A stretch of 6,721 nt of DNA from SIG455 sp045589495. Its GTDB lineage: Bacteria; Bacillota; Clostridia; UMGS1810. Positions 1 to 5,934 of this stretch are shown here, piece after piece; position 1 is the stretch's first letter; each line of letters starts with the position of its first letter. Under the pieces are notes generated by a model. The model made no database searches and was not told the DNA's origin. It saw only the letters and a list, made by a program, of their open reading frames with translations. A program made the position numbers and the translations under genes. Location of the stretch: assembly GCA_045589495.1 (NCBI GenBank), contig JAZNPF010000022.1:1-6721 (forward strand). Reading direction: 5' to 3'.

Positions 1-1
1 T

Positions 2-739
2 ATCGGCTATGCTATTGCAAAAGGCCTTGCAAATGCAGGTGCGAAAGTTGTATTTAACGATATTAAACAGGAACTCGTTGACAAAGGTCTTGAAAGTTAC
101 AAAGCAGATGGTATTGATGCTAAAGGTTATGTATGCGATGTAACGGACGAAGATGCAGTAAACGAAATGGTTGCCAAAATCGAAAAAGAAGAAGGAACCA
201 TTGATATCCTTGTTAATAACGCAGGTATTATAAAAAGAATCCCTATGCACGAAATGAGCGCAGCAGAATTCAGACAGGTAATAGATGTTGACCTTAATGC
301 ACCTTTTATCTGCTCAAAGGCAGTTATTCCTGCAATGATTAAAAAAGGTGGCGGAAAGATTATAAATATCTGCTCAATGATGTCAGAACTCGGCAGAGAA
401 ACAGTTTCTGCATACGCTGCTGCAAAGGGTGGACTTAAAATGCTTACTAGAAATATCTGCTCTGAATACGGTGAGTATAATATCCAGTGTAACGGAATAG
501 GCCCTGGTTATATTGCAACTCCGCAGACAGCACCTTTAAGAGAAAAACAACCCGACGGTTCGCCTCATCCATTTGACACATTTATCTGTGCAAAGACACC
601 CGCAGGCAGATGGCTTAATCCCGAAGAACTGGTTGGGCCTGCGATATTCCTTGCATCAGAAGCGTCTAACGCAGTAAACGGACATATTCTTTACGTTGAC
701 GGCGGTATACTTGCATACATTGGAAAACAACCTAAATAA
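2..739 (+). CDS. SDR-family oxidoreductase, gluconate 5-dehydrogenase type (5' partial)
   Basis: NAD(P)-dependent short-chain dehydrogenase; 245 codons are visible. The open frame runs in from the left edge and begins inside the glycine-rich nucleotide loop (first residues IGYAIAKGLANAG). About 20 N-terminal residues are therefore missing from a protein of roughly 265 aa, normal for the family. In fragment numbering, NNAG lies at 72-75, and the catalytic tetrad is N99, S125 (ICSMMSELG), Y138 and K142 (YAAAK). The C-terminal ILYVDGG motif is present. The CSMMSELGR stretch and the long loop after GPGYIATPQT resemble gluconate 5-dehydrogenase (5-ketogluconate/gluconate interconversion) and the related KduD-type ketouronate reductases; the two cannot be separated here. 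It is probably the last gene of an upstream sugar-acid operon, because an intrinsic terminator follows. The SDR assignment is secure; the substrate is inferred. Confidence 0.9.
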   Translation: MGYAIAKGLANAGAKVVFNDIKQELVDKGLESYKADGIDAKGYVCDVTDEDAVNEMVAKIEKEEGTIDILVNNAGIIKRIPMHEMSAAEFRQVIDVDLNAPFICSKAVIPAMIKKGGGKIINICSMMSELGRETVSAYAAAKGGLKMLTRNICSEYGEYNIQCNGIGPGYIATPQTAPLREKQPDGSPHPFDTFICAKTPAGRWLNPEELVGPAIFLASEASNAVNGHILYVDGGILAYIGKQPK

Positions 740-821
740 GATATCTGCATAATGCAAGGGATGCTTTATAATAGGATAAACTTTAAGTAATTTAACTTTG
801 TTTGAGTCTTACCAACTCCTT

Positions 822-862
822 GATAAAGCGATTAGTATCTGCCAATAATTAGTTGCTTTATC
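822..862 (+). other. Imperfect long hairpin in the intergenic region
   Basis: GATAAAGC (822-829) pairs perfectly with GCTTTATC (855-862). The stem can extend inward through G-U wobbles to about 15 pairs around a CTGCC-containing loop. No T run follows, so it is not a standard terminator. It lies between the dehydrogenase gene and the terminator at 880-913 and may be a 3' RNA-stabilising structure. The rest of 740-993 holds no credible gene; TGCATAATGCA at 746-756 is an 11-bp palindrome of unknown meaning. Confidence 0.35.
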
Positions 863-879
863 GTTACATTATTGTATGC

Positions 880-913
880 CAAAAGAAGTCCTTTGTACCC
901 GGGACTTCTTTTG
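880..913 (+). terminator. Intrinsic terminator after the dehydrogenase gene
   Basis: A perfect 12-bp stem: CAAAAGAAGTCC (880-891) pairs with GGACTTCTTTTG (902-913) around a 10-nt loop. The right arm contains TTCTTTT, which acts as the U-rich tail, and the mirrored A-rich left arm would let it work in both directions. It separates the dehydrogenase operon from the gene at 994. Confidence 0.75.
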
Positions 914-993
914 ACCTTTGTGTTATTGAAGTGAAATTATAACAATATTTTTGAATTTCTAAGCGAAAATCAATTATAGAAAGGAATTTTTTT

Positions 994-1710
994 ATGTTTA
1001 ATAATTATCAAACTAAAGAATTTATTTTTAAAGAAAGAAATGCCATTATTATATTTCCTAAATGTAAACCAAATGGTAAAATGATATTGAAAACAGAATA
1101 TTTAGATGCTTTTCCTGATTTTGATATATCAATGCTTGAAAGAGGATATTATTTAATACATATATATCACCATACGCGTTGGGCATCTGATGAAGAAAAT
1201 AATATAATGGCAGATTTTGTTCGTTACTGTTCAAAGGAGCTGGAAACAGATAAAAAATGTATTTTAGAAGGTATGAGTTGTGGTGGCCTTCAAGCAGTAA
1301 AATTCGCTGAGGAATACCCAGAACTTGTGTCTGTTATGTATTTGGATGCCCCTGTACTTAATATATTGAGTATGGCTGGATTAGGAGAGTGTAGAAATCA
1401 AGTAGTCGGCCAATGCTGGAGAGAAATCGTATCTACATACAATGTGGATAGATCTACAATTATAAATTTTAGAAAAAGCCCGATTGACAATATGACACCT
1501 TTGATTGAAAATAATATTCCCATTATTATGTTGTATGGAAATGCAGACGATGTTGTGATTTATGAGGAAAACGGCAAGGTGCTTGAAAATTATTATAAAC
1601 AACATGGCGGAAACATCAAGGTTATTTCAAGGTCAATGTGTGGACACCATCCGCATGGACTTACTGACCCAACCCCTATTATAGATTTTATCGAGAATAA
1701 TATTAATTGA
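994..1710 (+). CDS. Alpha/beta hydrolase (putative esterase/acyl hydrolase)
   Basis: A 238-aa alpha/beta-hydrolase-fold enzyme, probably cytoplasmic because no signal peptide is visible. The nucleophile elbow is GMSCGG with Ser95. D185 or D186 in LYGNADDVV is the likely catalytic acid, and a histidine in GHHPHG (218-221) the likely base. The N-terminal part (KTEYLDAFPDFDISMLERGY, 33-52) matches a small hydrolase subgroup that often sits in carbohydrate-use loci; this is from memory, not a search. AAGGA at 981-985, 8 nt before the ATG, fixes the start. The terminator at 880-913 separates it from the preceding gene, and no strong promoter is evident in 914-980. It is clearly more AT-rich than the dehydrogenase gene. 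It probably forms an operon with the next two genes. Substrate unknown; removal of an ester or acyl group from a sugar derivative is plausible. Confidence 0.8.
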   Translation: MFNNYQTKEFIFKERNAIIIFPKCKPNGKMILKTEYLDAFPDFDISMLERGYYLIHIYHHTRWASDEENNIMADFVRYCSKELETDKKCILEGMSCGGLQAVKFAEEYPELVSVMYLDAPVLNILSMAGLGECRNQVVGQCWREIVSTYNVDRSTIINFRKSPIDNMTPLIENNIPIIMLYGNADDVVIYEENGKVLENYYKQHGGNIKVISRSMCGHHPHGLTDPTPIIDFIENNIN

Positions 1711-1732
1711 TTTAAATATAATAAAAGCTTAA

Positions 1733-1748
1733 AAAGGAGAAGTCCTTT
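1733..1748 (+). promoter_or_regulatory. Shine-Dalgarno held in a short hairpin before the DUF4432 gene
   Basis: AAAGGA (1733-1738), the core of the only ribosome-binding site for the gene starting at 1752, is followed after the GAAG loop by its exact complement TCCTTT (1743-1748). The 6-bp hairpin would mask the Shine-Dalgarno and ends three bases before the ATG. It could lower or gate translation. No ligand or RNA partner is implied by the sequence. Confidence 0.4.
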
Positions 1749-1751
1749 GTT

Positions 1752-2681
1752 ATGGATAAAATAGAGTTATTAAAATATATAGGTTCTGTTGAACAAGTAG
1801 GTGGAATCAGCGATTTCACATATAATGACGGCAAATCAAAAGGAGTTAGAGGAATAGAGATTGATACGGGTGTAATTCGTTTTATTATTTTGATTGACAG
1901 ATGTATGGATATTTCTAAGGCTTTTTATAAAGGAATTCCTATAAGTTGGATTTCTAAAACAGGAATAACTTCTCCTTATTATTATAAAAAAGAAGGCAAA
2001 GAAATGTTAAGAGGATTCTTTGGGGGGCTCGTTACTACTTGTGGTTTGAAGAATATTGGTCAGCCTACTGAAACTCAGGGCCTTCACGGGAGAATTTCCA
2101 ATATTCCTGCTGAAAAAATCAGTATATTTGCTGACTGGATAGAGAACGAATATATAATGAAAGTATCTGGATTAATAAGAGAAAGTGCTGTTTTTGGCGA
2201 AAACCTGGTACTTAAAAGAACGATAACAACAAAATTATTTTCTGACGAATTTACATTAGAAGATATAGTTATAAATGAAGGATTTGAAGAAGAAAAAATG
2301 GCTATATGCTATCATTGTAATTTTGGATATCCGCTTGTGTGCGAAAATGCAAAAATTGTAAATGTTCCACAAAAACATTCTTTAATTTCTCCTCCTGGTC
2401 ATTGTAAGTCTGAGGAGTGTATTAGAGTAGAATACAAAAATGAAGAAGAAACCGTGGGAATAGAAAATGGTGATATCGGCGTTTATATTACATATAAAAG
2501 AAATACACTTCCTGATTTTTTAATATGGAAAATGACGGGAGAAAGCGAGTTTGTCGTTGGACTTGAGCCTAGAACAACATATTTGGGAGGAGAAAACATA
2601 GCCAAAAATAGTAAATATATTTTTCTTAAACCTTTTGAAGAATATAAAACCAAATTAAAGTTTAAATTCAAATCAATTTAA
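1752..2681 (+). CDS. DUF4432 family protein (aldose 1-epimerase/galactose-mutarotase fold)
   Basis: A 309-aa protein recognised as DUF4432, a branch of the galactose-mutarotase superfamily of beta-sandwich sugar-binding proteins. Family landmarks occur in order: GVRGIEI (31-37), LIDRCMDI (47-54), GGLVTTCGLKNIG (91-103), GLHGR with H112 (110-114), YHCNFGYP with H188 and N190 (187-194), and GLEPRT with E272 (270-275). In classical mutarotases the acid/base pair is a His and a Glu; H188 and E272 fit that layout by analogy. No signal peptide is seen. It lies 41 nt after the hydrolase gene, in the same direction, so co-transcription is likely. The start is set by AAGGAGA at 1734-1740, itself inside a small hairpin. 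Likely role: binding or interconverting anomers of a sugar handled by this cluster. The precise sugar is unknown. Confidence 0.85.
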   Translation: MDKIELLKYIGSVEQVGGISDFTYNDGKSKGVRGIEIDTGVIRFIILIDRCMDISKAFYKGIPISWISKTGITSPYYYKKEGKEMLRGFFGGLVTTCGLKNIGQPTETQGLHGRISNIPAEKISIFADWIENEYIMKVSGLIRESAVFGENLVLKRTITTKLFSDEFTLEDIVINEGFEEEKMAICYHCNFGYPLVCENAKIVNVPQKHSLISPPGHCKSEECIRVEYKNEEETVGIENGDIGVYITYKRNTLPDFLIWKMTGESEFVVGLEPRTTYLGGENIAKNSKYIFLKPFEEYKTKLKFKFKSI

Positions 2682-2757
2682 TTTTGGTCATAAATAATTG
2701 TTAAAATTATATACTCTATTTCCATATTATATAATTATTTGAAAAAGAGGTCTTAAA

Positions 2758-4017
2758 ATGAATGTACAAAAGTTATGTAAGTTAATAGATTTGAAAAAAG
2801 AGGAACTTTTTGCTTTACTCTGCGAGTTGATACAAATTAATTCAGAAAGTTTTGGTTATCGTGGAAATGAAAAAGAATGCGCAGAATATGTGCATAAGTT
2901 TTGCAAAAAAATTGGACTTGAAAGTTGTATTTATTCGCCTTTAGAACTTAAAGATTTTGAAAAGAATCCTGATTATTTTCCAGGGAGAAATCTTGATGAA
3001 CGCTATAATGTTACTGCTTGTTGGAAAGGTAAAGAGGATATAAATGAACTTATGCTTATGGGGCATATTGATACTGTGGAAATTGGCGTTCTTGAAAATT
3101 GGGATGTAGATCCTTTAAACGGATTAATTAAAGACGGGAAAATTTATGGGCGAGGAGCGTGTGACGATAAATATGCGCTTGCAACTGTTATGTTTCTTAT
3201 AAAACTTTTAAAAGATGAGGGATTTATGCCTCAAAAAAATCTTATGTTTACAGCTTATTCTGATGAAGAACTTGGCGGTTCTCATGGAGCCATGGCATCA
3301 GTAATCAAATATCCATGTACTCGAGTGGTTAATATGGATGGAAGGCAGGAGCAGATTTGGAATTGTGCTTCAGGAGGGCAAGTTGTTTCTTACCGCTATC
3401 ACACCATAAATCCAGCAGATAGTGCAAGATTAACGGCGATGGCAATTTCAATTATTATAGAGGAAATTGATAAATTTGGCTGTGAACGAAAAAAAGAACT
3501 TGAAAAAAACCGCTTTTATTCTGAAACTAAAATCCCGTCTACCTCGCTGCGATATATGGAGGTTCGTGCGGGTAATAACGGTATGGATATGGATAAAGGA
3601 GAAATTCAATTTACATACTATACTGATAAAAGCAAAGATAATATATATAAAGAATTTGCGGAAATTGAAGAAAGATTAAATCGATGTCTTGCACCTATGG
3701 GAATAGAAGGTGATGGCTTTTTCCCCATTACTCGCTTTTTTCATTACGGTTTTTGTGAACCAAATTGTCAGGAAATTAAGGATATGCTTGAATCTTCGTA
3801 TGAAGCAATTGGTAAAACACCAATAGTGTGTGGCTCATGCTTGTCAGATCTTTCGATAATTTTTAAGTATGGTGCACCCAATTCTTTCGCATTTGGTGCT
3901 GGAAGAGATTTTAGTAAAGAAGGCGGTGCACATCAACATAACGAATATATTGAATGTGACAAACTCGTTGAGTATGTAAAAGTTATAGGTGCATATATAC
4001 TTAAAGTTTTAGGATGA
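2758..4017 (+). CDS. M20-family zinc metallopeptidase/deacylase (ArgE/DapE/CPG2 type)
   Basis: A 419-aa cytoplasmic di-metal hydrolase cleaving an amide bond in a small peptide or N-acylated compound. All M20 landmarks are visible: MGHIDTVE with metal ligand H103 and D105 (100-108), GRGACDDK with bridging D136 (131-138), the catalytic/metal pair E170-E171 in YSDEELGG, D194 in VNMDG as the next ligand, and H392 in AHQHNEYI near the C-terminus. The lid (dimerisation) domain occupies roughly residues 205-315. Length is normal and nothing appears broken. AGAGG at 2746-2750, 7 nt before the ATG, supports the start. It follows the DUF4432 gene by 76 AT-rich bases, and no terminator lies between them. 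Specificity within M20 cannot be assigned. Beside a sugar epimerase and an esterase-like hydrolase, an N-acyl sugar or glycopeptide substrate is possible, but this is inference. Confidence 0.88.
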   Translation: MNVQKLCKLIDLKKEELFALLCELIQINSESFGYRGNEKECAEYVHKFCKKIGLESCIYSPLELKDFEKNPDYFPGRNLDERYNVTACWKGKEDINELMLMGHIDTVEIGVLENWDVDPLNGLIKDGKIYGRGACDDKYALATVMFLIKLLKDEGFMPQKNLMFTAYSDEELGGSHGAMASVIKYPCTRVVNMDGRQEQIWNCASGGQVVSYRYHTINPADSARLTAMAISIIIEEIDKFGCERKKELEKNRFYSETKIPSTSLRYMEVRAGNNGMDMDKGEIQFTYYTDKSKDNIYKEFAEIEERLNRCLAPMGIEGDGFFPITRFFHYGFCEPNCQEIKDMLESSYEAIGKTPIVCGSCLSDLSIIFKYGAPNSFAFGAGRDFSKEGGAHQHNEYIECDKLVEYVKVIGAYILKVLG

Positions 4018-4052
4018 ATTTATTGTATAAAATAAAGAACTCAAATAATGTT

Positions 4053-4097
4053 TTTCAAACTAATCTTAAGTATAAAATTTGAAACTCATATTTCAAA
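4053..4097. repeat. Triple heptamer repeat at the element edge, candidate attachment/integrase core site
   Basis: TTTCAAA occurs at 4053-4059 and 4091-4097, and its complement TTTGAAA at 4078-4084. The last two form a perfect 7-bp inverted repeat around the 6-base spacer CTCATA. That is the arm-spacer-arm geometry of tyrosine-recombinase core sites. The cluster straddles the stop codon of the integrase gene and sits between host-like genes and the element. The other element end is outside the window, so the matching direct repeat cannot be checked. Confidence 0.35.
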
Positions 4098-5300
4098 CCC
4101 ATCTGTGATCCCGTTTAACCTTGACGTATCTTTTTTTACATAGTATGTCTCAGTTATCTGCGATGTTGTGTGTCCGAGTATGTCTGCCACTTGTTTTGGG
4201 CTAAGTGCTTTTATTGTTCCGTCAGGTTGTTTTACTCCATTTACGAGATTGGTAGCGAAGGTATGCCTAAGTGAGTGCAGTCCTTTGGTTTCGATTCCTG
4301 CATCCTTGAGGATTCTGTAGAATCTCTTGCGGAAGTTTACAGGTTTTGTGTAGTTACCGTGCTTATCGCATATTAGCGGTGTGTCTTCTTCGAAGTAGTA
4401 TTCTTCTCTCAGGAGTCTTATCATCTTGATAGCGATGTCATTTAAGGGTACGATTCGATTACTTGTCAGTGTCTTTGCTTTGCCTACTTTAGATGTTCTT
4501 CCTCCTGTTGCTTTCGTGCCATCTCTGTTATATACTTCTTTGACCGAGTTTTGGATTTTCATTTGCCTTTTTTCGATATCAATATCTCGGTTGTTGACCG
4601 CAAGTATTTCGCCTGGCCTTGCTCCTGTGTTCAACATTAGTATGTATGCAGCCGCTTGTCGATGCTTTCGTTCTCCGTTTGAGTATGTGGCGAATGCTTC
4701 TTCCTTGAATTTTATGAGTTCATCAGGATTTAGTATGGTTATTGTTTCACATTCGGGTAGTAGTTCTTTACCTTGTGCTGATAGGAAGTTTGCTTTCTTT
4801 ATCATTTCCACATTATCCATCGGATTTTTGTTTATCATTTCTTCCAGGTATATAGTCCTGAAGTATTCGTTCAGGAGTACATATGACTTTTTAACTGTTG
4901 AGTATGCTAATCCTTTGTTCATTAGTGTGTTTAGCATATTTTTTATATCTGTTGCAACTATGTTTCCGACTATCTTGTTGCCGAGTAGGGGATATATCTG
5001 ATTTTTTGCGGTACATTCCAATCTGTCATATGTTGTTTGCTCTACTGTTGGAAATTTGGTTATTTCGAGCCAGTTTTGGATGCTGTCCTTTAGCAGTTTC
5101 TTGCTTTCGTCTGATTCTTTAACTTGTTTCTCGAAATCCGATATATAGACGGTGATTTTTTTGTTGACTTCCTGCTTTGTAGTGCCTGAGAATGATTTTC
5201 GTTTTCTGTTGCCTTGCACGTCCATATACCATACAACTCCGCACCATCTTCCGTCTGTTCTTTTGAATACGTTTCCGTTTGTAAGTAACTTCTTATGCAT
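4086..5300 (-). CDS. int: Tyrosine recombinase (ICE/phage-type integrase)
   Basis: A 404-aa site-specific recombinase that would integrate and excise the element through a covalent 3'-phosphotyrosine intermediate. The N-terminal arm-binding region (about 8-50; GNVFKRTDGRWCGVVW, then SFSGTTKQEV) resembles that of Tn916-like integrases. A helical core-binding domain follows at about 72-160, and the catalytic domain spans about 190-395. Catalytic residues are complete: R228 (TGARPGE), K276 (KTLTSNR), H342 and R345 (HSLRH), H377 (LGH) and nucleophile Y386, with Y387 next to it. The frame can extend to a GTG at 5336, but ATG 5300 is preferred because AAAGGAAG lies 7 nt upstream (5308-5315). It reads toward the host genes, as expected for an integrase at an element's end. 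No xis-like gene accompanies it. By eye it is richer in G+C than 994-4017. Confidence 0.95.
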   Translation of the reverse strand: MHKKLLTNGNVFKRTDGRWCGVVWYMDVQGNRKRKSFSGTTKQEVNKKITVYISDFEKQVKESDESKKLLKDSIQNWLEITKFPTVEQTTYDRLECTAKNQIYPLLGNKIVGNIVATDIKNMLNTLMNKGLAYSTVKKSYVLLNEYFRTIYLEEMINKNPMDNVEMIKKANFLSAQGKELLPECETITILNPDELIKFKEEAFATYSNGERKHRQAAAYILMLNTGARPGEILAVNNRDIDIEKRQMKIQNSVKEVYNRDGTKATGGRTSKVGKAKTLTSNRIVPLNDIAIKMIRLLREEYYFEEDTPLICDKHGNYTKPVNFRKRFYRILKDAGIETKGLHSLRHTFATNLVNGVKQPDGTIKALSPKQVADILGHTTSQITETYYVKKDTSRLNGITDGFEI

Positions 5301-5336
5301 TATATCACTTCCTTTGCTTTGATTTTTGTAACACAC

Positions 5337-5365
5337 ACAATACTTTAAATCCAGTTATAAGTCAA
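5337..5365 (-). promoter_or_regulatory. Sigma-A promoter of the integrase gene
   Basis: On the - strand, TTGACT (5365-5360) is followed after 17 bp by TATTGT (5342-5337). This places the start near 5330 and gives a leader of about 30 nt that carries the Shine-Dalgarno. The -35 matches consensus at 5 of 6 positions and the -10 at 4 of 6. Confidence 0.55.
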
Positions 5366-5554
5366 GTGATTTTCTCAAAAAGAATTAAATATAATTTAAA
5401 AGAGGTTAAGTTTAACGTATTTGCCTTTTGGCAACACAAACATATCACAGAATGAGAGATAAGTCTACGAAGTAATTCAGGCTTTTATCATTGGTTAATG
5501 TGACCCAAATTTTGATATGGGGAATATAAATAATAAAACATTTGTTTTTTACTG
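5366..5554. other. Non-coding AT-rich stretch upstream of integrase
   Basis: No reading frame here has both a plausible length and a ribosome-binding site. Two small inverted repeats stand out: GTTAA/TTAAC at 5405-5416 and TTGCC-TTTT-GGCAA at 5421-5434. Both lie just upstream of the integrase promoter, where integrase arm sites or a regulator's operator would be expected. An excisionase gene, often found in this position in Tn916-like elements, is absent. Confidence 0.4.
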
Positions 5555-5583
5555 TTGACAAAGTTGGAGATAATGTATATAAT
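5555..5583 (+). promoter_or_regulatory. Perfect consensus sigma-A promoter (rightward RNA)
   Basis: TTGACA (5555-5560), a 17-bp spacer and TATAAT (5578-5583) match consensus at every position. Transcription would start near 5590. No gene with a ribosome-binding site follows on this strand, so the product is best read as a non-coding RNA running antisense to the small leftward transcript. Confidence 0.85.
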
Positions 5584-5591
5584 GAAAATAG

Positions 5592-5620
5592 AAAAAGGCA
5601 AGACCTCAAACGGTTATGCC
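5592..5620 (-). terminator. Terminator of the small leftward transcript
   Basis: Read on the - strand, GGCATAACC (5620-5612) pairs with GGTCTTGCC (5605-5597) at 7 of 9 positions around a 6-nt loop, followed directly by TTTTT (5596-5592) and a further T-rich stretch. It would end the - strand RNA that starts near 5862. The same bases, read on the + strand, are the 5' hairpin of the rightward RNA. Confidence 0.55.
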
Positions 5621-5636
5621 CAAAAAAGACTATTTT

Positions 5637-5765
5637 TTACAACAGCCGTTCCTGTGCAAGAGGGGCGGCTACTGCACTTTTATGGGGGATATTAACATCA
5701 AGATGATAATAACCAAAATTGCAAATAGCAATTTCTTTACCATATGTACGATACTTACTTTTCAT
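5637..5765 (-). CDS. Small frame (42 aa) behind a strong Shine-Dalgarno
   Basis: ATG at 5765 follows AAAGGAGGG (5780-5772) with good spacing, so translation very probably begins here. The 42-residue product starts MKSKYRTYGKEIAICNFGYY, has no membrane segment and resembles nothing I recognise. The frame runs on through the 3' hairpin at 5644-5670. Two readings are possible. It may be a leader whose translation opens the overlapping hydrophobic frame, in the manner of mok over hok. Alternatively it may be the out-of-frame remnant of one longer peptide: a one-base indel near 5745 would join its first seven or so codons to the hydrophobic frame and give a classic toxin of about 31 aa. In-frame ATGs at 5783 and 5771 are less likely, since they precede or overlap the Shine-Dalgarno. 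Confidence 0.4.
   Translation of the reverse strand: MKSKYRTYGKEIAICNFGYYHLDVNIPHKSAVAAPLAQERLL
5644..5670 (-). other. Hairpin directly after the hydrophobic frame
   Basis: On the - strand AGCCG (5670-5666) pairs with CGGCT (5648-5644), with an inner CCT/AGG helix around CTTGCAC. It begins within the TAG stop of the 24-aa frame and lies inside the 42-aa frame, which favours the shorter frame as the one whose end is marked by structure. Confidence 0.5.
5669..5743 (-). CDS. 24-aa hydrophobic peptide, candidate type I toxin
   Basis: ATG at 5743 opens a 24-residue frame: MVKK, then an unbroken hydrophobic run LLFAILVIIILMLI (5-18), then a polar tail with one lysine. Such a single short membrane segment with basic ends is typical of type I toxins of the Ibs/Fst/TxpA kind, which damage the inner membrane. 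No Shine-Dalgarno of its own is visible: AAAAGTAAG ends about 10 nt upstream but is a poor match. The start lies inside codon 8 of the 42-aa frame, shifted by +1, so it may be translated by coupling, or the pair may be one gene broken by a single-base indel. The stop touches the hairpin at 5644-5670. The peptide's chemistry is plain in the sequence; toxin function is inference. Confidence 0.4.
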   Translation of the reverse strand: MVKKLLFAILVIIILMLISPIKVQ

Positions 5766-5771
5766 AAGCAT

Positions 5772-5862
5772 CCCTCCTTTCATAGACTCGGCATCTCTGC
5801 CTGTGAATATAAAAGAGAGGGCATAACCGCCGGTGAAAACACCGTTAAGAAGTCTTACCTTT
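5772..5862 (-). promoter_or_regulatory. Structured mRNA leader that sequesters the Shine-Dalgarno
   Basis: The leader of the - strand RNA starts near 5862. First comes a 5' hairpin, GGTAAGACT (5859-5851) with GGTTATGCC (5828-5820), 8 of 9 pairs including wobbles, enclosing a CGGTG-TTTT-CACCG stem. Next, CCCTCTCTTTTATA (5821-5808) pairs with TATGAAAGGAGGG (5784-5772): 13 pairs with one bulged T and one G-U, covering the whole Shine-Dalgarno. Inside that loop sits GGCA-GAGA-TGCC (5801-5790), a GNRA-tetraloop hairpin. The two larger stems compete for bases 5820-5821. Full-length mRNA would thus be translationally silent until processed or refolded, a feature known from several type I toxin mRNAs. 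Confidence 0.6.
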
Positions 5863-5869
5863 AAAACAC

Positions 5870-5896
5870 ATTATACCATAATTTGATATTTTTCAA
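5870..5896 (-). promoter_or_regulatory. Extended -10 promoter of the leftward small transcript
   Basis: On the - strand TGGTATAAT (5878-5870) is an extended -10 with a perfect TATAAT. TTGAAA (5896-5891) sits 15 bp upstream as a suboptimally spaced -35. The predicted start near 5862 coincides with the beginning of the right inverted-repeat arm. Confidence 0.65.
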
Positions 5897-5934
5897 GATG
5901 TAATTCAATGTTTAATTAATACTATTTTTAAAAG

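Larger units (their letters stand above)
5594..5862. repeat. Inverted repeat framing the convergent-RNA module
   Basis: Left arm 5594-5621 reads AAAGGCAAGACCTC, a short spacer, then CGGTTATGCCC. The right arm, 5862-5819 read on the - strand, carries AAAGGTAAGACTTC and GCGGTTATGCCC, with about 17 extra bases between them that form a CGGTG-TTTT-CACCG hairpin. Both arms begin just after an outward-to-inward promoter ending in TATAAT, so two transcription starts are mirrored about 270 bp apart. Confidence 0.75.

Noticed and set aside
1717..1722. Perfect TATAAT before the DUF4432 gene as an internal promoter
   Set aside because: No acceptable -35 lies 16-18 bp upstream, and such hexamers are frequent in this AT-rich DNA.
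2730..2735. Perfect TATAAT before the M20 gene as a promoter
   Set aside because: The -35 region at 17-18 bp is poor, and a start near 2742 would leave almost no leader before the Shine-Dalgarno.
3467..3679. 70-codon frame inside the M20 gene
   Set aside because: It is out of frame with an intact, motif-complete M20 gene and has no ribosome-binding site.
4426..5122. Two + strand frames of 191 and 74 codons
   Set aside because: They lie antisense inside the complete integrase gene, have no ribosome-binding sites, and their hydrophobic translations are the usual shadow of lysine/glutamate-rich coding DNA.
5301..5336. Upstream GTG start extending the integrase by 12 residues
   Set aside because: The extension would run through the Shine-Dalgarno AAAGGAAG and the leader after the predicted promoter. 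ATG 5300 has correct spacing.
5594..5862. MITE or small insertion sequence, suggested by the inverted repeat
   Set aside because: No target-site duplication is visible next to the arms, the arms include functional-looking promoters and transcription starts, and G-U pair polarity points to RNA function. It cannot be wholly excluded without comparing copies.
5616..5864. 82-codon + strand frame across the convergent module
   Set aside because: It has no Shine-Dalgarno, starts inside the hairpin arm GGTTATGCC, and its composition simply mirrors the structured - strand leader. It is better explained as antisense RNA.
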